64,000 nucleotides of DNA, taken from contig DAOPPX010000007.1 of the NCBI GenBank assembly GCA_035358715.1, positions 10,794-74,793 on the forward strand, written 5' to 3'. Below the pieces are notes generated by a model that was not told the DNA's origin, did not search any database, and saw nothing but the letters and a program-made list of their open reading frames with translations. Positions 51,945-61,939 of this stretch are shown here, piece after piece; positions within the stretch are counted from its first letter, which is position 1; every line of letters begins with the position of its first letter. A program made the translations under genes and the position numbers. Origin of the DNA: UBA8199 sp035358715 (GTDB taxonomy: Bacteria; Verrucomicrobiota; Verrucomicrobiia; Limisphaerales; UBA8199).

Positions 51945-53386
51945 AAATCGAACTCCTCGACGAACCAGAACTTGAATTCGGCCGGCGGGGCCGGCACATC
52001 GACATTCGCTTTGGCATCAAGGCGCACGGTCCCGTGAGCGTCGATGAAAGCGACGCGCCGCGAGACATAAAGGTCGGGATGGTGGGAACGCCTGCCTCAC
52101 TTGAGAAGCTGAACAGCTGGATGAGCGCCTGCCGGAATCCAATCTCGGCCAAGCCCAGCAAAAAGCCGAACCTGTTTCCTTCGTTCCCCGGTTTTGCGCT
52201 AGATCGGTGCTTTTACTCTGATTGGAGCACGTCCGACAAATTGCAGAAGGCGCTCACGCCTCGAGAGATCAGGGATGTCCTTGACGGGTGCCCGCGGAAT
52301 GAGGCTGTTCAGAAGACGGCCGACATGTTTATCGCGGCCTGCAAATACCTGACCGAATACGCCAATCCAGACGTCCTGGTCTGCGCCCCTCCGCTCGAGC
52401 TGTTTCAAAAATTCGATATCCCCGTTGGGCTGGGTGACGAAGACGAAGGGCCGGAGTCTGAAGTGCCCGATTACAAAGTCGACTTCCACGATTACCTCAA
52501 GGCAAGAGGGCTGAAACTCGCAAAGCCGGTCCAGTTTGTGAGGCCACCAACCTACGACGTCGACGCAAAACAGGTCAGGAGTACCGGCAATCCGAGAAGC
52601 CTGCAGGACCCGGCCACACGTGCCTGGAATTTCTTCACCGCCCTATATTACAAAGCGAAGGGGATTCCTTGGCGCCTGTTGCGCAGGCCTTCTGAAATCG
52701 ATTCGGCATATATCGGCATCAGCTTCTATTTGAGCCCGGACAAGGAGAAGACCCATACGAGCGTGGCCCAGGTATTCAACGAGCGGGGCGAAGGAATGAT
52801 CGTGCGCGGCGGGGAGGCCAAGCGCTCCGAGGAAGACCGCCAGGTTCACCTGACTGCGGACGCCATCGCCAAATTGGTGATCAACGTGCTGGCCGAATAC
52901 AAGCGGGTGCACAAAAACCTGCCTGCCCGCGTCGTGGTCCACAAAACGTCGGGCTTCAACGACGAGGAGAAGCAGGGGTGTAATGACGCACTGAAACCCA
53001 TGGGCGTGGACTGCCACGATTACCTGGCGATCGGCGACTCGCTGTTCCGACTGTATCGCCACGGTGAATACCCCCCACTGCGGGGCACGTTCGTGCAAAT
53101 GGACACTGACAACTGGTACCTCTACACCCGGGGGAGCATCGACTTTTACATGGCGTATCCAGGGATGTACGTGCCGAGGTCCCTGGAGATAATTGCGGCG
53201 GAGGCCGACCAGGCGCCGAGGAAGCTGGCGGAGGAGACACTCGCGCTGACCAAGATGAACTGGAACAATACGCAGTTCGACAACGGCCTGCCCATCACGA
53301 TCAAAGCGGCCAGACAAGTGGGCGGCATCCTCAAGTACGCCGGAGACCTCCCGGAGATCGAGGCTTCGTACGCTTATTACATGTAA
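51941..53386 (+). CDS. Short prokaryotic Argonaute (MID-PIWI)
   Basis: 481 residues, the size of short pAgos. The start (LLDEPELEFG…IDIRFGI) and the PIWI strand YIGISFYLSPDKEKTHTSVAQVF are typical, as is the C-terminal KMNWNNTQFDNGLPITIKAA. The position of the first catalytic Asp in PIWI reads Ser (IGIS for IGxD), so it is probably cleavage-inactive like other short pAgos and acts as a guide-directed sensor. It is the last gene of the plus-strand run; the Wadjet genes converge on it 25 bp later. Confidence 0.88.
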   Translation: MKIELLDEPELEFGRRGRHIDIRFGIKAHGPVSVDESDAPRDIKVGMVGTPASLEKLNSWMSACRNPISAKPSKKPNLFPSFPGFALDRCFYSDWSTSDKLQKALTPREIRDVLDGCPRNEAVQKTADMFIAACKYLTEYANPDVLVCAPPLELFQKFDIPVGLGDEDEGPESEVPDYKVDFHDYLKARGLKLAKPVQFVRPPTYDVDAKQVRSTGNPRSLQDPATRAWNFFTALYYKAKGIPWRLLRRPSEIDSAYIGISFYLSPDKEKTHTSVAQVFNERGEGMIVRGGEAKRSEEDRQVHLTADAIAKLVINVLAEYKRVHKNLPARVVVHKTSGFNDEEKQGCNDALKPMGVDCHDYLAIGDSLFRLYRHGEYPPLRGTFVQMDTDNWYLYTRGSIDFYMAYPGMYVPRSLEIIAAEADQAPRKLAEETLALTKMNWNNTQFDNGLPITIKAARQVGGILKYAGDLPEIEASYAYYM

Positions 53387-53411
53387 GGCTTATACGAGGT
53401 GTTATAGGCCG

Positions 53412-54263
53412 CTACGAGAGGAGGGACTCCTGCTCGAGCGCCTTCCGGGTCCTCCGTAATGCGCGGCAGACCCGGATCAGGGGCGGGTGCATAAACTTCT
53501 CAACAAAATCGAGGCAATCTCCCTGCTTCAAAAAGAGGCCTCGGTCTCCACGCGCCTCCAGGAGCTGTTCAAAGTCCTGCGGAACGAGAAGCTCGGCCTG
53601 CGGTCTCTCCGGAAGAACCTCTGCGGCGAAGATCCTCAGCCCGGCCGGGTCATAATCGGGAAGATACAGCACTTGCCCAGACCAGCCCTTCAGCCATTGG
53701 CGCCACACCCCACCCCAATGCCATCTCAAAACGACGGCAAATTGCATTTGGGCCACCTCGGGAAAGAACTTCAACAGGTTTTCAAAGTTCCAGAGGCATT
53801 CGGCGTTTTCGGTGGCGATCAATGTGCCGGCCGTCACCCGCAGTCCTGGCAAATTGCCCAGCGACACCAACACCGCACTGCCCTGGGGGGTGAGGCCAAG
53901 GGGCCGATCGCCTAGGAAACAGTTGTTGAACGAGCGAAAGAAGAGGCCATCCAGGGGCCCGTTGGGAAGCGCTTTGGAATCGCCGGCGAGAGCCGCCATC
54001 ATGCTGCGACTTCGGGTGTCTGGGGTCGCCCGTGCATACCGCTCCAGATCCCGGATCCCCCAGTGATAAGCTGCAAATTCGGCCAGCCTGCCCGGCAGCC
54101 CGCGGACGAGGTAGCTGGAGCCCGATTTCTCAAGCTGCACGACGCCACCGGCCTGGAGTGCCTGAAGCACGTTCTTCGGCAGTTCGCTCCGAGGAAACGC
54201 TTCCCCTAAATTCAGGCGCACGAGCCTTGCGGCTTGAGCGCAGCTCAATTGCTGACGTCGCAT
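53412..54263 (-). CDS. jetD: Wadjet/Mks nuclease subunit JetD-like (Toprim fold)
   Basis: 283 residues, shorter than most JetD proteins. TLIATENAECLWNFENLL supplies the conserved Toprim Glu and VLYLPDYDPAGLRIFA the DxD pair. In Wadjet, JetD cuts plasmid DNA that the SMC complex has extruded into a loop. The gene overlaps jetC by 19 bp and ends the jetABCD operon, converging on the Argonaute gene. Confidence 0.85.
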   Translation of the reverse strand: MRRQQLSCAQAARLVRLNLGEAFPRSELPKNVLQALQAGGVVQLEKSGSSYLVRGLPGRLAEFAAYHWGIRDLERYARATPDTRSRSMMAALAGDSKALPNGPLDGLFFRSFNNCFLGDRPLGLTPQGSAVLVSLGNLPGLRVTAGTLIATENAECLWNFENLLKFFPEVAQMQFAVVLRWHWGGVWRQWLKGWSGQVLYLPDYDPAGLRIFAAEVLPERPQAELLVPQDFEQLLEARGDRGLFLKQGDCLDFVEKFMHPPLIRVCRALRRTRKALEQESLLS

Positions 54264-57200
54264 TTTAGCACCTTGCGCAGGACAAGCTGACCCGCAAACC
54301 GAGCCCCCTGTTTGCGAACTCTAAGCCAATTCTCGAAACCCACTGTCTGCTGGGAGTGCCCGGCGGTGATCAGGACGATGCCGCGCTCCTTTGCATATTC
54401 GAGAATTCGTCGAACGTACTTCGGCGCCAGCACCCCGGTCTCATCCAATACGCAGTGGACGGTCGAGCTGGCCTTGGCGTCAACGGCGCGCTCGCGGTAA
54501 ACCTCGATGAGAGACAAGTAGATCAGCATCTTCACCAGGTAATCTGTTCCGGTCGAGCCGATGTGGTCCAGGGATCGGCGCCAGTGCAGATCGCGCCCGT
54601 TTTCCTGCACGCGAATTTGAAAATCAAAGTAATCGGTTAATCGGAGCTGCTTGTCGCGGTGGTTCTCAATCTCGCGCACGAGGCGCGCAAACGTTTCGAT
54701 GGCCTTATCGATCTGAGCTTTGTTCGCGCGCTCCTGCCACAGGTCCGCTCCCGGCCCAAAGGTCAGCCCGGCAAAGGACTCGACCTCTGCAAGCGTCTCC
54801 GTCAGCCGGCTATCGACTCGATCAACCCGCAACTCAATCGAGTCCAACACATCAACGAAGTTGTTCTTTTTCAGATTGGCCTCCACCAGCGTGGCGGTCT
54901 GCCGAACTTGTCTAATGCCCTCGAGAAACTCGGCGTTCTTCGAGGAAATGTTCCGGATCAGTTGATCGAACTCCTGGGTTTGAATCTGCCGCATCCCGTC
55001 GATGCCACGACCATTCACGAAGGGACGGAGCTCCGCGCCCACAAAAAAGTACCAGTTGAACTGATCGTGGATCGGCGAAAAGCCCAACACCTTTTTTTCA
55101 AGCGTCTCGGCGTCGAACTTGTTCAGGTACGACTTTGCGGCCTTGCTGCCCTGGGAATCAATGTCGACCTGGCGCTGGTGTGCGGCCTCGGCGACCGTAA
55201 GGCTTTCACGCGCGACGCCGGCCCGGTAAAACGGCGACGCCTCAAGCTCCGCCAATTCAAAGAGTGCCCACTCAAGCATGAAACGGACGTCTTGACGAAA
55301 CCGTGCCACAGCGTCCTCGTCCGCTTTCAGATCATTTTGGTGCCGCGCGAGATCAGCGCCACGCTTCTCAAAACCAGACAGCGCCGTTTCATGTGCTTTT
55401 TGAGCGGCAGCCAGGCGATGGTTCTCATTGGCCAGTGCGCCGCTGAGCGTCTCCCGCCTGAGCCTCCAGGTCGGCAATGGCTCAATGAGCTGTTGCCTCA
55501 AGCCTTGGAAGCGGTGTACCTCCTCTTGGTAGCCCTCGATGCGAACGACCTCCTTCTTCAGTGAATCGGCGTCGCTCCTTGCCTTTGCGATTACCTTGGG
55601 GTTGGCCCCCTTGGCGGCAAGTGCTGCTTGGAACTGGGCCTCGATTTCTTTTGTGTCCGTCTCGACTTTGGTTTTGGATTCGTTTTCCTCGGCGTTGATT
55701 TTGGACAGCACCTGATCTCGTCCGGTTGTGAGCTGGTCTTGTCGATCCGAAAACTCCGAATCGAGCTTTTCTCTCCGAGACTGAAAGCCGCCCTCGAGGT
55801 TCTTCAGATCTGCGCGATATTGCGCTTCGGTGTCCCGCAGTTCCTTGTCCCGGCTGTCCAACTTGGACCGCAGTTCTTTTCGATGAGCCTCCACCTGAGC
55901 TTGCAACGTGATGAGGCGATTCTCGAGATCCTCGGCTTGCGAAGCCAAGGAACGGCACAGCTGGTCACAATTACCGATATCGTTCTGCAGGGTCGAGTTT
56001 GCCGCGCTTGCCTTCTTCTCGAACTCGTCCACTGAGGCCAGGTATCGCTGGTGCGCCGCATCCATTTGCGCATGATCGTCTGCAACCGCCTTCTGCAGCC
56101 CCTTGAATGCGGCATCCAATTCCTTGCGGCTCAATCCGTCCGCCGTTAATGGAAGTTTCTCAGTCGAGATCTCCACGCCCCAGACCGATTTGCTGCCTTC
56201 CTCTGCCGCCCGCGCCTGCAGCTCTTTCGCATCGTGAAAGAGCGCGTCACGGGACAGCGTCTTCGCGGCGTCCGCCCAGGTTCCTGGAGATTTGAGTTGG
56301 AAGAAATTGGCCAAGGATTGATCAAACTTCATCAATTCGTCGGCTGCGACATCCCGCCTTGCTTTCCCGGCGGCGATTTTGGCTTCCCACTGCTGGCGCT
56401 CAGCCTGTGCCTTTTCGTTGATTTTCTCCCGCTCTCGCTCATTCTGAGCCTTTTGGAATACCTGGTCGGACCGCAGCTTTTGCAAACGTAAGCCCTCTGC
56501 ATGTTGCTTGCGCCTGGTCTCCTCCAGACTCTGCCCCAGCCGCCGTAATTCGGGGGGATCTTGGATGTCGGCCAGGGATTTGTATTCATCGGTGAGTTTT
56601 GTGCGGGAGTACGCCAGGCCGGCCTGGGTAGCCTTGAGGGGCGCCAATGATCGCTGATATTCTTCATCCAGGGCGGAGAGCCCCTCTTTGCGCTCAGCCC
56701 CCAGCTTCTCGACTGCCAGCGTGAGGGCCCGCTCAGCCTCACCCCGCCGTTGCTCAAACTGCAAACATTGTTGAGACCACGCGCGTTGGACGTTTGCCAG
56801 CATTTGGGCTTTTCGCTGATTTTCGTCATCGAACTTCTCGGTCAACGCCTTGTATTGCTCTTCGGCAGAATTGTAGGCATGGCGCACCTGGGGCAGGCGC
56901 TCCAGGTCGGCCGCCTTCTTATCGATCTGGAGCGATTTGTATTCCCGCTCCGTCTGCTCCCCGCGCTCAATATCGGCGATTAGCACCGCGAGCTTCTCAC
57001 CCGAGTCCTTGATCGCTTTCTCCAGCTCGGCCTTCTGCTCCTCGAAGCCGGCGACCGCCTCCTTCTTCTCGCCGTCCAGGGCATTCTGCAAATCAGCGAG
57101 TTCTTGCCTTCGCGCTGGAAGCCGCTTACCCATACGGACCAGTTCGTCGATCGCTTTCTTCCGCTCGTTTTTCGCCGATTCAAAATTCTCCGCCACCGTC

Positions 57201-57928
57201 AGCAGCGCGTCGGATTCCTTTTCATGCCGAAGGAAGGTGTCCACGGCGCGGTGGACTCGCCTGAAATTCTCCAGCTGGCCCTTCAGGGCGACCAGATCCA
57301 GCTCGGCCCCCATGGCATCCTCGCGGACCCCGCACGTGAGGGCTGCTTTGAGCTTGTCCGCGTCAAGCTGGTTGACGGTGAAAATTCCGCTGATGATCCG
57401 AGGCAGGATGAATACCTGAGAGGAGGCGCCGCGGATGGGACGGAATACCGCATAAGGGGAGCCTACCAGACCATACACGCGGCGCTGGAAATCTTCGTAT
57501 GCGGTAACGGAGTCATACGAGCAGCGCGCCTCGCGCAGTCGCTCCAGCACGTTTTCAAGGGGCTGCACGAAGTTGCCGCGCACGTAGTAATCCTTGGCGT
57601 AGGGCGCGTCGACAAACAGGAACTGGATGCGGTTGGAGGGGCGGGTTACCACGATGTGGTACGGAGGCTGGTTATCTCCTCGCGAAATCTCGTAAATCAG
57701 ATAGGCGGGTGGATCTCCCAGGTAATAGCTGACAAAATCCAACTTGTTTTCATGCAGAGCATAGAAGGGCTTTTCATTCGAACCGAGGTAGAAGAACAGG
57801 ATGGTGCGCAGCAGCGTCGATTTGCCGTGGCCGTTGATGCCGATAACCTGGCCATGGCCACCCACGGGGAACTCCAGGTAATCAAAGCGGGCCGAGTTTA
57901 TGAGAATGACGCGGTCAAGCTTGGCCAT
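54245..57928 (-). CDS. jetC: Wadjet/Mks SMC-like ATPase JetC
   Basis: 1,227 residues from ATG at 57928. Walker A is GINGHGKS (30-37). A long central coiled coil rich in Glu/Lys/Gln fills ~residues 230-900, with a hinge-like interruption. The C-terminal head has the signature-like IGSTGTDYLVKMLIY and Walker B VHCVLDETGVLAP. This is MukB/MksB-type loop-extrusion ATPase architecture. The start overlaps the jetB end by 14 bp. Intact. Confidence 0.93.
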   Translation of the reverse strand: MAKLDRVILINSARFDYLEFPVGGHGQVIGINGHGKSTLLRTILFFYLGSNEKPFYALHENKLDFVSYYLGDPPAYLIYEISRGDNQPPYHIVVTRPSNRIQFLFVDAPYAKDYYVRGNFVQPLENVLERLREARCSYDSVTAYEDFQRRVYGLVGSPYAVFRPIRGASSQVFILPRIISGIFTVNQLDADKLKAALTCGVREDAMGAELDLVALKGQLENFRRVHRAVDTFLRHEKESDALLTVAENFESAKNERKKAIDELVRMGKRLPARRQELADLQNALDGEKKEAVAGFEEQKAELEKAIKDSGEKLAVLIADIERGEQTEREYKSLQIDKKAADLERLPQVRHAYNSAEEQYKALTEKFDDENQRKAQMLANVQRAWSQQCLQFEQRRGEAERALTLAVEKLGAERKEGLSALDEEYQRSLAPLKATQAGLAYSRTKLTDEYKSLADIQDPPELRRLGQSLEETRRKQHAEGLRLQKLRSDQVFQKAQNEREREKINEKAQAERQQWEAKIAAGKARRDVAADELMKFDQSLANFFQLKSPGTWADAAKTLSRDALFHDAKELQARAAEEGSKSVWGVEISTEKLPLTADGLSRKELDAAFKGLQKAVADDHAQMDAAHQRYLASVDEFEKKASAANSTLQNDIGNCDQLCRSLASQAEDLENRLITLQAQVEAHRKELRSKLDSRDKELRDTEAQYRADLKNLEGGFQSRREKLDSEFSDRQDQLTTGRDQVLSKINAEENESKTKVETDTKEIEAQFQAALAAKGANPKVIAKARSDADSLKKEVVRIEGYQEEVHRFQGLRQQLIEPLPTWRLRRETLSGALANENHRLAAAQKAHETALSGFEKRGADLARHQNDLKADEDAVARFRQDVRFMLEWALFELAELEASPFYRAGVARESLTVAEAAHQRQVDIDSQGSKAAKSYLNKFDAETLEKKVLGFSPIHDQFNWYFFVGAELRPFVNGRGIDGMRQIQTQEFDQLIRNISSKNAEFLEGIRQVRQTATLVEANLKKNNFVDVLDSIELRVDRVDSRLTETLAEVESFAGLTFGPGADLWQERANKAQIDKAIETFARLVREIENHRDKQLRLTDYFDFQIRVQENGRDLHWRRSLDHIGSTGTDYLVKMLIYLSLIEVYRERAVDAKASSTVHCVLDETGVLAPKYVRRILEYAKERGIVLITAGHSQQTVGFENWLRVRKQGARFAGQLVLRKVLKCDVSN

Positions 57929-58502
57929 TGGGCTCCTTCGGTTCGGCTGATTCCTCCGGGATCTCGATCCGGTCAGCAAATTCCAGAATGTAGTTTATCG
58001 CGGAAAGCACGCGGTACTCCTGCCGCGCGGCATCAAACTCCGACAGATATCCGCGCCGCACGAGCCATTGCAACAGGCTATCCAAACGGTCAGCGTTGGT
58101 CTGGGCTTTGGGCGACGCGAACATGAGGAAGCGCTCAGCCTTGGGATCATTGTTGCACCGAGCCACCAGGCCTGGCGCGGAGAAGATCTGCCCCTCGGCA
58201 AAAGCCTCGATGTGGGTGGAGAGGAAGTCCAGAATTTTGACGAGTCGGATCATCTGCTCAAGCTTGGCTTCGAGGTTCGCCTGGGGCTCTTCGTCCATCG
58301 TGAAGTAGTAGCAGTTGTCGCCCCTCTGGAGCTGAAAGCCCAGCATCTCAAAGAAGGTGCGGCAGGGGTCTTCATCTCCTGCCTCAAGGCGCTTGAACAG
58401 GTCCGCATCCTCCCCAGGCCCATTTCGGGAAAGGAAGTGGTTTTCTCCCCGGCAGAGGCGCGTGAAAAGACGGCGAGCGATAGCTGGAGCTTCAATATTC
58501 AT
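57915..58502 (-). CDS. jetB: Wadjet/Mks subunit JetB (MukE-like)
   Basis: 195 residues from ATG at 58502, overlapping the jetA stop (ATGA). LFKRLEAGDEDPCRTFFEMLGFQL and the winged-helix-like LQWLVRRGYLSEFDAARQEY fit the MksE/JetB KITE subunit. It bridges kleisin and SMC heads. Identity rests mostly on size and position between jetA and jetC. Confidence 0.82.
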   Translation of the reverse strand: MNIEAPAIARRLFTRLCRGENHFLSRNGPGEDADLFKRLEAGDEDPCRTFFEMLGFQLQRGDNCYYFTMDEEPQANLEAKLEQMIRLVKILDFLSTHIEAFAEGQIFSAPGLVARCNNDPKAERFLMFASPKAQTNADRLDSLLQWLVRRGYLSEFDAARQEYRVLSAINYILEFADRIEIPEESAEPKEPNGQA

Positions 58503-59689
58503 TTGCTGGACAGAGCTGGTGGCTGAACGACGGCGTATTCCCAAACGCCGTCTGTGGCCATTTCGAAGGGACGATCCTCCCAGGTCCCCGACCAGTCTTC
58601 GTTGGTGAGGATGGCGCAATACCCGTCGATGCGCTCCTCCTCGGTCAACGGGCGCCCCTCCACCCGGATTTTCCCAAGAAAAACGAACAGATCATCCTTC
58701 TGGCGGCTGAATGTGTCGTACACATCCTGCCAATCGATCACCGCCGGGATGTCATCAGCCTCACCTTCATCCGAGGATATTTTCCTGGGCTTATTCGCCG
58801 CGGGCCCTATCCCCTCCCGGGCCAGCACGCGCAAGAGCAGTTCTGGTCGGGTATCAATTATCGTCGGATCCAGCGAGGTGCGGATCCGGAACTCGTGAAA
58901 CCATGGACCGGTCGCCTTGGCCGCCACGTCCGCGATGTTCGTGGCGGTGAGGTGCTCGTGGCGGTCGATGAGGCCACACAGCCGAATGAGTTTGCGGGTC
59001 CTGGCGTAATCCCGCTGGACCCTGTTCAAGTAATCCTCGATGCACTGATAGATATCGATCAAAGCATCCCCGACCTTCGAGCAGGAATGGAGGACCTGCC
59101 GGCGCAGCGAAACAATTTCCAGCTCCTGATGGACTTGGAAAAAGGTGTCGTGGCGAAGCAGGGTGCTCAGCTCGTCGATGGCTTTTCCGTAGCTCCTCGT
59201 CCTTTCCAGGTGCCATTTCAGCCTGAGGAGCTTGACCTCATAATCCGAGCCGGCCCGATAATCATAATCAACGGCCGCCTTAACCTCCTCGAGGTGCCTC
59301 TGGCTGCGCGTCTTACAGGCATGCAACAAACGACAGATGCGCCGAAGCAGACCTGCCCCTTTGTGGGGATCGGACAGCCGTTGGTACCCGTCGATGTTGC
59401 GCCGTATCTCCTCCAGCAAACCGACGAGCCAATCGGCCTGGGCTACTTCCGAGGCGCCAAGCATTTCCTCCAGGAATCGTTCCGCCCGATCATCCAACCG
59501 GTATTCACCGGCGGCCACATCGATTTCAACGAGTTCGAGCGCGGAAAGCCGGTTCAAGGTGCCCGAGTCCGTCCAGTCGGCAGCCATTTCGATCGTGACC
59601 CTCGTACGACGGTTCTCGAAGAACCGCTGGAGCACCGGCCGCAGTTCTGATTGAAAAATCCTGAAAAACCCTTCCTTAGAAAACGCCAT
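58499..59689 (-). CDS. jetA: Wadjet/Mks kleisin subunit JetA (MukF-like)
   Basis: 396 residues from ATG at 59689 (MAFSKEGFFRIFQSELRP). The N-terminal winged helix (LSALELVEIDVAAGEYRLDD), a long helical middle and a C-terminal winged-helix-like part match MukF/JetA kleisins. First gene of the four-gene operon. The upstream frame extension to 59737 has no ribosome site. I cannot assign the Wadjet subtype by eye. Confidence 0.82.
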   Translation of the reverse strand: MAFSKEGFFRIFQSELRPVLQRFFENRRTRVTIEMAADWTDSGTLNRLSALELVEIDVAAGEYRLDDRAERFLEEMLGASEVAQADWLVGLLEEIRRNIDGYQRLSDPHKGAGLLRRICRLLHACKTRSQRHLEEVKAAVDYDYRAGSDYEVKLLRLKWHLERTRSYGKAIDELSTLLRHDTFFQVHQELEIVSLRRQVLHSCSKVGDALIDIYQCIEDYLNRVQRDYARTRKLIRLCGLIDRHEHLTATNIADVAAKATGPWFHEFRIRTSLDPTIIDTRPELLLRVLAREGIGPAANKPRKISSDEGEADDIPAVIDWQDVYDTFSRQKDDLFVFLGKIRVEGRPLTEEERIDGYCAILTNEDWSGTWEDRPFEMATDGVWEYAVVQPPALSSK

Positions 59690-60055
59690 GGACCAGCCGA
59701 GGTAGAAACCGGCAGCTGGGGGCCTTGCAGTCTCCACCCGGGACAGCGGTTATTGTACATGGTTTTCGAGCCAACATTGCAGCCAAGGGTGAACCTTTTG
59801 CGGTACGCGGACAAGGAAAACGTACCTCCTCGGTTAGTCCATCGGCTGCGTCAGGGTCGGGGTGCGTGCGAATCGTGCGAAATCGATGCTGTAAATGCGC
59901 GGGCATTTCCTCTAAGCTGAGCTCCGCAAGATGGTCGAGAATCTGACGGAAGGCCGATCATTGGGATTTTTCAGAGGACCACGTGGTCGGAGCGACAAGA
60001 ACGATGCGGCGCCTGCTGATCGCTCGACTTCGTGCATTACTGGATTGGAGGCAAC
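59690..60055. other. Divergent intergenic region between Wadjet and the 627-aa gene
   Basis: 366 bp that must contain the jetA promoter (-) and the promoter of the 60056 gene (+). A minus-strand TACAAT (plus ATTGTA, 59752-59757) could be a jetA -10, but no matching -35 is clear. No gene seen. Confidence 0.45.
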
Positions 60056-61939
60056 ATGATCGAACCCGTTTTCGCCCCTATCGCCGATAAGGCGCACTTC
60101 CCACTCCTCACGAGCGGCGACGAACTCCCTTGTGGGCACCTGGTCGGTTGCATGGATCTCGTATTTTTTGCCCCAGCCGACTTGGTGGCCACATACCCGT
60201 TCATTGCTCAGGAAGGGCGTCAATGGCATCAGTACGGCGATGCGCGCTGGCCGGCCCGGGCTGCGTGGGTTGAATTCGATACCAGCAAGATTGGCTATCC
60301 CGGCGGGGGAGGTGTCCTTGTTTTGACAGTTGAGATCCCGGAGGACGAAATAGTTCCGACCGACTGGGTGGCCCAGAACGCCCCGCTCATGGAGATATTT
60401 CCGCAGGAGCGCAGCGAGCAGGCGATCAGCCAACGAATGGACATGCTCAGCCAGCAGGCCGACTCCCTGGAGGAAGTGCCGGGGCCAGAGGACGAAGAAC
60501 CTCGATACGCCCAGAGCTACTGCATTTATCGGAAGGAGGGTCATGTGCGATTCGTCGCCAGCTACACCGACTTGCTCAACGCTGACGGAATCCCGCTCCC
60601 GCGATACAGAATGGCAAACGTCCACCCGAAGGATATCGATTTCTGCCGGTTCTCGCTGCACTCGTTGTTCCAGCTGAACGCCGCGAGGCAGGATGGGATG
60701 GGTTTCATTGCGGTCCCGCAGCTTGAGGAGGTGGTGCCCGTGAACCTGGCCAAGGAACAGAAGCATCCGAGATGGGCTGCCTTCCACCCCTCGAGGGCCC
60801 TCAAGACACGCCCTTCGCTTCGCGCGCTGCCCAACCCAAAAAAGCTCGTGGAGGGCATCATTTGCAAGGATGACTTTGAGCGCGTGGTCGAGACCTGCCG
60901 CTTGGCGTCGAGCCTCGAACTGCTGGCTTACTCGATCCCGGCTCGCCACGCCCGCAAGGAGCGCGGGCCCACGCCTTTCCAGAACGACTCTGACGCCTGC
61001 CTGGCGGCTTATATCCACCGGGCCAACGGAGGGGCCATCTATGTCTTGCCGGAGAGGCTGGTCGAGGAATTCCACCACACCGATTGCGACGAAGTCCGGA
61101 CGAGCGACCTCAAGCTTCCGTTCCACAACCTGTACCTCAAGTTCACTCCACCTGATCCGCTGTTTTTGGCGGAAGGGGCCGCGGTCGACGGCTGTTACAT
61201 TGTTCACCAGCAGGACGAGTATTTTATTTCGCTCACGGCCCGCTGGGAAGGAGTCGATTACGTGCGATCACTGCCGATGACCTGCCTGGATCCGCGATTC
61301 AATATCCACCTTCCGGCCAAGGACCCGGAAATGACCGTTCCGCAGGCGGTTGACGCAGGCATCAAATCGTTTCTGGAGGAGAATGCTTCTCCGACGGATA
61401 ACTTCAGCCAGACAATCACCAGGCCGGATGGTACGACTTGCCACGTCGAAGATGTCAGGGCCAAGAGCCGGAAGCATCGCATTGAGGTTTTCCGGTCCCA
61501 GGAGCCGGTCTTTCGAGCGTGCCTGAATATCATCATCAACGCTGCGTGCTTTATCTCCTTCCGGCCGGAGGACATCACCGATGAATGGGATGGCGAGATC
61601 CCCGAATGGGTAATCGAAGCCCTGAAAGCGCAGGAGGGCGGCCGCCGGGCTCGGGATCGGAAGCGCGATGCGCATCGGCATATCGCCAACAACGACTGCA
61701 CGCGCATCAAGGTCTGCGGCAAGAAGCTCTTTGATGACCTCCTGCCTCATAAAGCCACCGGGACTGGCATTTCCCCGCGGGCACACTGGCGCCGCGGGCA
61801 TTGGCGCCGCCAACGCTACGGTGCGGCGCTGGCCTTCGTAAAACATCTTTGGATCCGCCCGACAATCGTCAACCGGGACAACGGCCCGCTGGTAGAAACC
61901 CGGGTGTACGATGTGCAGGACGAAAAGTCCGGAAAATGA
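60056..61939 (+). CDS. Large uncharacterised protein with AcrVA2-like/RGHWR C terminus
   Basis: 627 residues from ATG at 60056, chosen because TTGGAGG lies just before it. Most of the protein has no motif I know. The last ~60 residues contain SPRAHWRRGHWRRQRYG and then WIRPTIVNRD, a C-terminal module found in many phage and plasmid proteins and, as I recall, labelled AcrVA2-like in some. It lies between the Wadjet operon and the integrase, in the typical place for island or prophage accessory genes. It might be an anti-defence protein or regulator; a different function is equally possible. Confidence 0.6.
   Translation: MIEPVFAPIADKAHFPLLTSGDELPCGHLVGCMDLVFFAPADLVATYPFIAQEGRQWHQYGDARWPARAAWVEFDTSKIGYPGGGGVLVLTVEIPEDEIVPTDWVAQNAPLMEIFPQERSEQAISQRMDMLSQQADSLEEVPGPEDEEPRYAQSYCIYRKEGHVRFVASYTDLLNADGIPLPRYRMANVHPKDIDFCRFSLHSLFQLNAARQDGMGFIAVPQLEEVVPVNLAKEQKHPRWAAFHPSRALKTRPSLRALPNPKKLVEGIICKDDFERVVETCRLASSLELLAYSIPARHARKERGPTPFQNDSDACLAAYIHRANGGAIYVLPERLVEEFHHTDCDEVRTSDLKLPFHNLYLKFTPPDPLFLAEGAAVDGCYIVHQQDEYFISLTARWEGVDYVRSLPMTCLDPRFNIHLPAKDPEMTVPQAVDAGIKSFLEENASPTDNFSQTITRPDGTTCHVEDVRAKSRKHRIEVFRSQEPVFRACLNIIINAACFISFRPEDITDEWDGEIPEWVIEALKAQEGGRRARDRKRDAHRHIANNDCTRIKVCGKKLFDDLLPHKATGTGISPRAHWRRGHWRRQRYGAALAFVKHLWIRPTIVNRDNGPLVETRVYDVQDEKSGK

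Noticed and set aside
53387..53411. Possible bidirectional terminator between the Argonaute gene and jetD
   Set aside because: The 25-bp gap has only a weak imperfect stem (GGCTTATA/TATAGGCC) and no T-run, so I do not call it.
54659..58526. Plus-strand frames of 301, 340 and 152 aa opposite jetC/jetB
   Set aside because: Shadows of the coiled-coil SMC gene and jetB.
59912..61207. 431-aa minus-strand frame
   Set aside because: Antisense to the 627-aa gene, which has a good ribosome site and coding character.
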